A stretch of DNA of 64,000 nt, from positions 32,402 through 96,401 of the forward strand of contig NZ_JBGYBX010000071.1 in the NCBI RefSeq assembly GCF_041817755.1, written 5' to 3'. Made by a program: the position numbers and the translations under genes. Origin of the DNA: Glaesserella sp041817755 (GTDB taxonomy: Bacteria > Pseudomonadota > Gammaproteobacteria > Enterobacterales > Pasteurellaceae). The notes beneath the pieces are model-generated. The model was not told the origin of the DNA. It did no database searches and saw only the letters and a program-made list of their open reading frames with translations. The stretch's first letter is position 1; every line of letters starts with the position of its first letter. Below, piece after piece: positions 58,236 through 64,000 of this stretch.

Positions 58236-59366
58236 TTATTTCAATTTATTGTACGGATTGTCTTTATCACGACGCTCACGATGGACATGCACGGACATCA
58301 TTAATCCGAAAGCAGCCATCAGCGTCACATAAGACGTGCCGCCGTAACTAAAAAGCGGTAACGGAACACCAACCACCGGTAGAATACCACTCACCATACC
58401 GATATTGACAAAAACATACACAAAAAACAACAATGCGGTACCGCCGGACAATATCCGTCCGAACGCCGTATTGGCTTTTGCGCCAATCACAAGCCCTCTT
58501 GCAATGATAAACAAGTAAATGGCAAGTAAAATCAATATTCCAATCATACCGTGCTCTTCACTCAGCACCGCAAAAATGAAATCCGTATGCGGTTCCGGTA
58601 AAAATTCCAATTGGGATTGGGTTCCTTCCATCCACCCTTTACCTTCCATACCCCCCGAACCAATAGCAATTTTGGATTGGATAATATGGTAGCCTGAGCC
58701 TAACGGGTCCTTCTCAGGGTCGATGAGGGTCATTACCCGGGTTTTCTGATAATCATGCATCAAATAAAACCACATAATCGGAATAAACCCTGCTAGAAAG
58801 ACAACACCGGCGGCGATCAGTTTCCAACTTAATCCGGCTAAAAACAAAACAAATACACCGGCGGCACATACCAAAATCGACGTCCCTAAATCCGGCTGAG
58901 CAGCTACCAACAACGTCGGCGCAATAATCAAGGCTAATGCAATAAAAGTATCACGAAATGTCGGCGGAAGCTGACGTTTGCCTAAATACGCCGCGACCAT
59001 CAGCGGCACGGCAAGTTTAGCGATTTCCGAAGGTTGAAAACGGACAAAACCCAAATTTAACCAACGTTGTGCGCCCTTACTGATTTCTCCCGCGACATCA
59101 ACCAACACCAACAAAATAATGCAAACAACATAAAGATAGGGCGAAACCTTTTCATAAAACCGCGGTGGGAAAAAAGCCATAAACAGCATTAAGCCCAAGC
59201 CTAACCCGACTTGAATCAAACGGTTCATAAACATTCTTTCATTACCGCCGCTGGCACTATAAAGTACCAACAAGCCGTATAATGTGATCGCCAATAAGCC
59301 GATAAGCAATAAGAGGTCAATGGCAAACACTTTCCAAAAACGCTCTGAAAACGATTTCTTACTCAC
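58236..59366 (-). CDS. mrdB: Rod-shape SEDS glycosyltransferase RodA
   Basis: Polytopic peptidoglycan polymerase of the elongasome, partner of PBP2. The 376-residue protein has ten hydrophobic segments and SEDS motifs GAQRWLNLGFVRFQPSEIAK, AQPDLGTS and VGVPLPLFSYGGTS. It starts at GTG, overlaps mrdA by 8 bp and has an AGGG site inside that gene. The widely used name rodA applies to the same gene. Confidence 0.95.
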   Translation of the reverse strand: MSKKSFSERFWKVFAIDLLLLIGLLAITLYGLLVLYSASGGNERMFMNRLIQVGLGLGLMLFMAFFPPRFYEKVSPYLYVVCIILLVLVDVAGEISKGAQRWLNLGFVRFQPSEIAKLAVPLMVAAYLGKRQLPPTFRDTFIALALIIAPTLLVAAQPDLGTSILVCAAGVFVLFLAGLSWKLIAAGVVFLAGFIPIMWFYLMHDYQKTRVMTLIDPEKDPLGSGYHIIQSKIAIGSGGMEGKGWMEGTQSQLEFLPEPHTDFIFAVLSEEHGMIGILILLAIYLFIIARGLVIGAKANTAFGRILSGGTALLFFVYVFVNIGMVSGILPVVGVPLPLFSYGGTSYVTLMAAFGLMMSVHVHRERRDKDNPYNKLK

Positions 59367-61305
59367 TCAATCCCTCATCTGTAACAAGCGGTGCGTTTTG
59401 TTCCGAATTTTGCAAATTCTCCGTATTGCTTTCCGGTTGACGGCTCAGCACATAATCCATGATCTTACGCACGACAGGTGCGGCGGCACTGGAGCCGCCG
59501 CCCGCATTTTCTAAAATGATTGACACCACCACCTTCGGATCATCATAAGGCGCATAACCGGTGAACCAAGCATGATCGTGCAATTCTTTTTTAATTGCGC
59601 TGGAGTTATAGCTTTGCCCTTTCAAGCTGAAAACCTGAGCCGTACCCGTTTTTCCCGCCGCGCGATAAGGCGCACCGATAAACGCCTTTCTACCGGTTCC
59701 GTTACTGGCGTTCACCACATTATACATACCCAACTTAGCCAACTGCCAATAGCGTGGCGGCACATCTTTAATGTCTTCATATAACAGCGGATCCTGATAC
59801 ACCTTGGTATCGGTCGATACTATTTCTTTCATCAAATGCGGCGTATTCACTTTGCCGTCGTTAATCAATACCGCTGTAGCTTTTGCCAATTGAAGCGGCG
59901 TAGCTATCCAATAACCTTGCCCAATCCCGACAGAAATCGTATCTCCTTGAATCCACGATTTTTTATGGCGCTTTTGTTTCCACTCACGGCTCGGCATAAT
60001 GCCGACGGACTCTTCACCGATATCAATCCCGGTTTTTACCCCGAAACCGAATTTTTTCATCCAATCGGACATTTTATCGATCCCCATATCATAAGCGAGT
60101 TGATAAAAGAACGTATCGGATGACTCCGTAATCGCTTTATTCACATCCGTTCTGCCGTGACCGCCTTTTTTCCAGTCGCGGAAACGTTGCGTAGAGCCTG
60201 GCAGAATCCAATATCCCGGGTCAAAAATCGCAGTAGCCGGCGTAATTTTTCCTTCCGCTAAACCGGCAACCGCCATGAATGGTTTGATCGTCGATGCCGG
60301 CGGATAGGTTCCCTGTGTCGTACGGCTGTACAACGGGCGATCAGGATCATCCAACAAGGCTTTGTAATCCGCCCCCGAAATGCCGTCAACGAATAAATTA
60401 TTATCATAACTCGGTGTCGAAACCATGGCTAAAATGCTGCTGTCACGCGGATCCAACACCACGACGGCACCTTTTTGATTACCCAATAGCGAAACGATAT
60501 AACGTTGCAAGTCAACATCGATCGTCAAACGAATACTACCGCCCGCAATTGCCGGTTGATCCCGTAATTTTCGAATCACTTTACCTCGGTTATTGATCTC
60601 CACTTCTTCAAAACCCGTCACGCCATGTAACTGCTCTTCATAATATTTTTCGATACCGAGTTTACCGATATCGTGTGATCCCGCATAATTCCCGAATTTA
60701 CCTTCGTCTTGTAACTTTTTCTTATCTTTATCGTTAATTTTGGCAACATACCCCAATACGTGTGTCAAAATATCGCCGTAAGGGTAATTACGTTTAAAGT
60801 ACGGCTGAATATCCAAACTTGGAAAGCGGTATTGATTCACGGCAAAACGGGCGATTTGCTCTTCCGTCAAATTTGGTTTTAATAGAATCGGCGTATAGCG
60901 CGATGTCCGTTTTTTTTCTTTGCGATAGTTCTCGATATCTTCGTCGGTTAATCCCACAACGTTTTTCAACTCATTAAACGTTTCGTCCAAGTTTTCCACT
61001 TTTTCCGGCACGATATATAACCCGAAAAACGTCAGATTTTCCGCTAAGATCTTACCGTTACGATCGTAAATCAATCCCCTGGTCGGAGGAACGGGCAATA
61101 ATTTAATACGGTTACCGTTTGAACGCGTTTGATAGGATTCATAATCGATCACTTGTAAATGATACAGGTTTGTCAGCAGCACTCCGGTTAATGCCAAAAC
61201 CCCTAAAAACGCAATCAGTGCGCGACGGACAAACAGATTCACCTCTGCTTTACCGTTGCGCACTTTTTCATAGCGTTGTTGCGGTTTCAGTAATTTATTG
61301 AGCAT
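59359..61305 (-). CDS. mrdA: Elongation-specific transpeptidase PBP2
   Basis: Class B penicillin-binding protein, 648 residues. One N-terminal membrane helix (about 28-48), the pedestal domain (PPTRGLIYDRNGKILAENLT) and a transpeptidase domain with PPASTIKPF (S338-K341), TESSDTFF (SxD box) and KTGTAQVF. Together with RodA it builds side-wall peptidoglycan. The proline-free acidic C-terminal tail is variable. It is 6 bp downstream of rlmH. Confidence 0.96.
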   Translation of the reverse strand: MLNKLLKPQQRYEKVRNGKAEVNLFVRRALIAFLGVLALTGVLLTNLYHLQVIDYESYQTRSNGNRIKLLPVPPTRGLIYDRNGKILAENLTFFGLYIVPEKVENLDETFNELKNVVGLTDEDIENYRKEKKRTSRYTPILLKPNLTEEQIARFAVNQYRFPSLDIQPYFKRNYPYGDILTHVLGYVAKINDKDKKKLQDEGKFGNYAGSHDIGKLGIEKYYEEQLHGVTGFEEVEINNRGKVIRKLRDQPAIAGGSIRLTIDVDLQRYIVSLLGNQKGAVVVLDPRDSSILAMVSTPSYDNNLFVDGISGADYKALLDDPDRPLYSRTTQGTYPPASTIKPFMAVAGLAEGKITPATAIFDPGYWILPGSTQRFRDWKKGGHGRTDVNKAITESSDTFFYQLAYDMGIDKMSDWMKKFGFGVKTGIDIGEESVGIMPSREWKQKRHKKSWIQGDTISVGIGQGYWIATPLQLAKATAVLINDGKVNTPHLMKEIVSTDTKVYQDPLLYEDIKDVPPRYWQLAKLGMYNVVNASNGTGRKAFIGAPYRAAGKTGTAQVFSLKGQSYNSSAIKKELHDHAWFTGYAPYDDPKVVVSIILENAGGGSSAAAPVVRKIMDYVLSRQPESNTENLQNSEQNAPLVTDEGLSE

Positions 61306-61311
61306 GCGTCA

Positions 61312-61779
61312 TTATTCTCGATGATACGGATGATTGGTCGTCAATGACCAGGCGCGATATAAACTTTCAGCCACCACCACCCGAACCAACGGATGCGGTA
61401 ACGTTAACGGCGAAAGCGACCAGCTTTGTTCTGCCGCCGCTTTACATTCGGGAGACAACCCTTCGGGACCGCCGATCAACAGACAAATATCCCGACCGTC
61501 ATTTTTCCACCCTTCAAGCTGCCGAGCCAGTTGTTCCGTCGTCCAAGGTTTACCGGGAATATCCAAGGTCACCACTTTTCCTCGACCACAAGCACTCAAC
61601 ATTGCTTTACCTTCTTGTTCTAAAATACGTTTGATATCCGCATTTTTACCGCGTTTTCCTGCCGGTACTTCAATCAACTCAAACGGCATATCTTTCGGAA
61701 AGCGGCGCTGATATTCCTCAAAACCTTTTGTCACCCAATCAGGCATTTTGGTACCGACGGCAATTAACTGAATCTTCAT
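61312..61779 (-). CDS. rlmH: 23S rRNA pseudouridine-1915 N3-methyltransferase RlmH
   Basis: SPOUT-class methyltransferase, 155 residues from the ATG at 61779, which shares one base with the rsfS stop; a start at 61788 is unlikely. Motifs: MKIQLIAVGTKMPDWV at the N-terminus, ICLLIGGPEGLSPECK (knot, SAM site) and SLSPLTLPHPLVRVVVAESL followed by a C-terminal YRAWSLTTNHPYHRE, all typical. Confidence 0.96.
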   Translation of the reverse strand: MKIQLIAVGTKMPDWVTKGFEEYQRRFPKDMPFELIEVPAGKRGKNADIKRILEQEGKAMLSACGRGKVVTLDIPGKPWTTEQLARQLEGWKNDGRDICLLIGGPEGLSPECKAAAEQSWSLSPLTLPHPLVRVVVAESLYRAWSLTTNHPYHRE

Positions 61780-62093
61780 TACGCCCAAAGTTTTTCAAGT
61801 TGGTACATATCACGGCTGTCTTGCTGCAAGATATGCACAATCGCCTGACCGAAATCAATCACGACCCAATCGGCGATGGCTTTGCCCTCTTGCGCAAAGA
61901 CTTCCACACCGGCCTTTTTACTTTCTTCAATTAAATTATCGGCAGTAGAAGCCACATGCCGACTGGAGGTACCCGTGCAAACAATCATGGTATCCGTAAT
62001 ACCGGATTTTCCTTGAACATCAATCGCACGAATATCTTTTGCTTTTAATCCCTCTAATGTATGGGTAAGGAAATGAACTAAGTTTTGTGTCAT
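61779..62093 (-). CDS. rsfS: Ribosomal silencing factor RsfS
   Basis: A 104-residue protein that binds uL14 and blocks subunit joining under starvation. Family features: LKAKDIRAIDVQGKSGITDT, the ICTGTSSRHVASTADNL block (here with V-C) and WVVIDFGQAIVHILQQDSRD near the end. It is coupled to rlmH by a TAATG overlap. Confidence 0.95.
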   Translation of the reverse strand: MTQNLVHFLTHTLEGLKAKDIRAIDVQGKSGITDTMIVCTGTSSRHVASTADNLIEESKKAGVEVFAQEGKAIADWVVIDFGQAIVHILQQDSRDMYQLEKLWA

Positions 62094-62212
62094 CTTTCAA
62101 TTTTTACGTTTCAAAAAGTGGTGAATTATAGCACGGAAATTGACGGATTCAGACTAACGGCACGGAAACAAATCAGATTTGCAAAATTTTTCGCAAATCC
62201 GACCGCTTGTAT

Positions 62213-62506
62213 TCAAAGACTTTTGACAATGTAAATCAATATGCTGTAAAAAACGGCAAAGGCGATAAAGAGCAACCCCCGCGCCAGCTTAGCGTGTGTC
62301 CGGTGTAATTTGTACAACATACCGGCAATGACAAGTAATATTAACGGATACACCCAAAACAGGATGGAAAACCAATCCACTTGACTGGGCGTTAATGCCG
62401 GATTCTCCGAAAATGAAGGCGAGATTAATAATGCCAACGGCCATAATGCGCCGGGTACACAAAACAGTGCCAACGCCCAGCTAAACGCGGAAAAACCTTT
62501 CTGCAT
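62213..62506 (-). CDS. Small inner-membrane protein of unknown function
   Basis: A 97-residue protein with three hydrophobic helices (ALALFCVPGALWPLALLISP, WFSILFWVYPLILLVIAGML and GLLFIAFAVFYSILIYIV) and no charged catalytic residues. It begins 1 bp after the xerD stop, so it is coupled to xerD. Similar tiny proteins are found beside conserved genes in Pasteurellaceae, but I cannot name the family with confidence. Confidence 0.65.
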   Translation of the reverse strand: MQKGFSAFSWALALFCVPGALWPLALLISPSFSENPALTPSQVDWFSILFWVYPLILLVIAGMLYKLHRTHAKLARGLLFIAFAVFYSILIYIVKSL

Positions 62507-62507
62507 G

Positions 62508-63401
62508 CTATCCTCTTGGATGAAATTGTTGATGTAATGATTTTAAGCGGGCCTTTGCAACCTGCGTATAAATTTGTGTTGTCGATAAATCGCTATGCCC
62601 CAGTAGCATCTGTACCACGCGCAAATCCGCCCCGTGATTCACCAAATGTGTGGCAAAAGCATGTCGTAACACATGGGGAGAAAGTTTATCGTTATCAATT
62701 CCGGCAAGCAATGCATAATGCTTGATGCGATGCCAAAATGTTTGACGCGTCATTTGAGTCCCTCGCCGACTGGGAAAGACCACATCGGATTGCTCACCGT
62801 TTAACAGAGCACCTCGCCCGTACCGAAAGAACTCCTGAAGCCAGTACCCCGCTTCTTCGCCAAACGGAACGAGACGCTCCTTATCCCCTTTACCGATAAT
62901 TCGTACAACACCTTGCCGTAAACTTAAATTATCCGTCGTTAACGAGACCAACTCAGTGACGCGCAATCCTGTCGCATACAGCAACTCCAGCATGGCTTTA
63001 TCACGTAATTCCAGAGGCTCCGAGGTTCGCGGAGCATTCAACAAATCCATGACTTGCTCTTCGCTTAATGATTTCGGTAAATGCATTGCTTTTCGAGGGA
63101 AAGTGAGCGTTTCCGTCGGATCATCCTGACGATAATGCTCTAAATAAAGAAAACGGAAAAATTTTCGCAAACAACTAAGCATTCTTGCCGAACTACTGCT
63201 TTTATACCCTTGCAATAAACGCTCACCCAAAAACGTTTGTAAATCAATATGTTCCAATGACAAAAATGCATTCGGATGCGGTAATGACCGGACAAAATGT
63301 TCCAAATCAAGACGATAAGAGGCCACGGTATTATCCGACAAACCGTGTTCTTGCCATAATGAATCGAGAAATTGTTCAATAATAGGATCAAGCTGTTTCA
63401 T
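62508..63401 (-). CDS. xerD: Chromosome dimer resolvase XerD
   Basis: Tyrosine recombinase acting with XerC at dif under FtsK control. The 297-residue protein has the catalytic residues Arg147 (YATGLRVTE), His-x-x-Arg in HVLRHAFATH, His in LLGHSDLSTT and the nucleophile Tyr in TQIYTQV. N-terminal SAM-like core-binding domain. Length and the GLSDNTVASYRLDLEHF start fit XerD rather than XerC. An uptake signal lies directly upstream of its start (63403). Confidence 0.94.
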   Translation of the reverse strand: MKQLDPIIEQFLDSLWQEHGLSDNTVASYRLDLEHFVRSLPHPNAFLSLEHIDLQTFLGERLLQGYKSSSSARMLSCLRKFFRFLYLEHYRQDDPTETLTFPRKAMHLPKSLSEEQVMDLLNAPRTSEPLELRDKAMLELLYATGLRVTELVSLTTDNLSLRQGVVRIIGKGDKERLVPFGEEAGYWLQEFFRYGRGALLNGEQSDVVFPSRRGTQMTRQTFWHRIKHYALLAGIDNDKLSPHVLRHAFATHLVNHGADLRVVQMLLGHSDLSTTQIYTQVAKARLKSLHQQFHPRG

Positions 63402-63477
63402 ACAAGCGGTGAGATTGTCATAAAAATTTGCAAAATTCTAACATAAAAGCGAAACAGGATTTCGATATACGTCAAAC

Positions 63478-63508
63478 GAAAAAACCGATTAGCTTTCACT
63501 AATCGGTT
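63478..63508 (-). terminator. Terminator of the rRNA operon
   Basis: On the minus strand AACCGATTAG-TGAAAG-CTAATCGGTT, a 10-bp stem, is followed by TTTT. It lies 10 bp beyond tRNA-Trp. Confidence 0.9.
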
Positions 63509-63518
63509 CTTCTAATAA

Positions 63519-63594
63519 TGGCAGGGGCGGAGAGGCTCGAACTCCCAACACCCGGTTTTGGAGACCGGTGCTCTACCAATTGAACTACGCCCCT
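63519..63594 (-). tRNA. tRNA-Trp (anticodon CCA)
   Basis: 76-nt cloverleaf: acceptor AGGGGCG/CGCCCCT, D arm TAGTTCAATTGGTAGAGCA, anticodon loop CTCCAAA, T arm GGGAGTTCGAGCCTCTC and an encoded CCA end. Last gene of the rRNA operon. Confidence 0.96.
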
Positions 63595-63631
63595 AAAGCT
63601 AAAGCAAGTATGAAACTTGCTTATTAATAAG

Positions 63632-63708
63632 TGGCGGAACGGACGGGACTCGAACCCGCGACCCCCTGCGTGACAGGCAGGTATTCTAACCAGCTGAACT
63701 ACCGCTCC
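63632..63708 (-). tRNA. tRNA-Asp (anticodon GTC)
   Basis: 77-nt cloverleaf: acceptor GGAGCGG/CCGTTCC, anticodon loop CTGTCAC, T arm GCGGGTTCGAGTCCCGT and an encoded CCA. It lies between the proximal 5S gene and tRNA-Trp, the Asp-Trp order also seen in some enterobacterial rRNA operons. Confidence 0.96.
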
Positions 63709-63722
63709 GCGAATTAGGTAAT

Positions 63723-63833
63723 TGGCAATGCCCTACTCTCACATGGGGAATCCCCACACTACCATCGGCGTTACTGCGTTTCACTTCTGAGTTCGGGATG
63801 GAGTCAGGTGGGACCACAGCACTATGGTTGCCA
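63723..63833 (-). rRNA. rrf: 5S ribosomal RNA, second tandem copy
   Basis: Runs from 63833 leftward. The terminal helix is TGGCAA/TTGCCA and the core (CCCACCTGACTCCATCCCGA, AACTCAGAAGTGAAACGC, CGCCGATGGTAGTGTGGGG) is typical 5S. 56 bp after the first copy. Confidence 0.95.
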
Positions 63834-63889
63834 ATAAATTCTTTTATTAAGTTAGTTCACTAATTTAATGAACTAAGTTAATAAAACCC

Positions 63890-64000
63890 TGATGGTGCCC
63901 TACTCTCACATGGGGAAACCCCACACTACCATCGGCGTTACTGCGTTTCACTTCTGAGTTCGGGATGGAATCAGGTGGGACCACAGCACTACGGCCATCA
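63890..64000 (-). rRNA. rrf: 5S ribosomal RNA, first tandem copy (ends at window edge)
   Basis: Essentially complete 5S gene on the minus strand. Terminal helix TGATGG/CCATCA differs from the second copy, while the core is nearly identical (TGATTCC instead of TGACTCC; GGGGTTTCCCC instead of GGGGATTCCCC). The 23S gene should lie just beyond the window. Confidence 0.93.

Overview
The window comes from a Gram-negative gammaproteobacterium of the family Pasteurellaceae. The grounds are a 14-gene flp/rcp/tad locus in the Aggregatibacter/Actinobacillus order, the tmRNA tag ANDEQYALAA, H. influenzae-like housekeeping proteins, and many DNA-uptake signal sequences of the form ACAAGCGGT (often ACAAGCGGTC). 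That form is typical of the Actinobacillus pleuropneumoniae/Mannheimia/Bibersteinia/Glaesserella branch; the Haemophilus/Pasteurella form is AAGTGCGGT. Species cannot be fixed from the sequence alone.

Layout. 1-4286: anaerobic TMAO respiration (end of a torC-like cytochrome gene, torA, torD), followed 19 bp later by an orphan periplasmic metal/siderophore-class binding protein. 4411-15982 (minus): complete tad locus for Flp tight-adherence pili. 16512-23668: glycerol-3-phosphate module, glpABC divergent from glpT-glpQ, with two perfect CRP half-site palindromes in the shared promoter region. 23781-26584 (minus): polar amino-acid (probably cystine) ABC transporter and a YchJ-like protein. 26678-32637: yidC, a monomeric isocitrate dehydrogenase, fklB and menB. 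32772-37822: an ABC importer operon whose binding protein is a paralogue of the orphan one at 3180, ending in a pseudoazurin-type blue copper protein, then an ATP-grasp protein, an HhH-GPD glycosylase and a HAD-gene stump. 37900-42933: ubiE-ubiJ-ubiB, hemG, mscL and a small secreted protein.

42934-45180 is a graveyard: stumps of an ATPase gene, a secreted-protein gene and probably an older integrase, a short inverted-repeat element, and one intact DUF4236/TM2 membrane protein. 45183-52658 is a 7.5-kb integrated element in the 3' end of ssrA. Its tyrosine integrase lies beside ssrA; it carries an AlpA-like regulator, a leftward operon of small proteins, a winged-helix protein and a non-coding arm with four helically phased palindromes. 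Att-like core copies, two copies of the ssrA terminator and repeated GTGTTACT motifs mark both ends. It looks like a compact phage satellite and is the most promising unexplored system here.

52645-64000: ssrA, rpoH (with an acidic N-terminal extension), the lipoate and cell-elongation run lipA-lipB-ybeD-dacA-rlpA-mrdB-mrdA-rlmH-rsfS (all minus), a small membrane protein, xerD, and the distal end of an rRNA operon (two tandem 5S genes, tRNA-Asp, tRNA-Trp).

Functionally the chromosome part supports anaerobic respiration with menaquinone and ubiquinone (torA, glpABC, menB, ubiEJB, hemG), surface colonisation by Flp pili, and nutrient capture. All assignments are by reading motifs and context; no database search was run.
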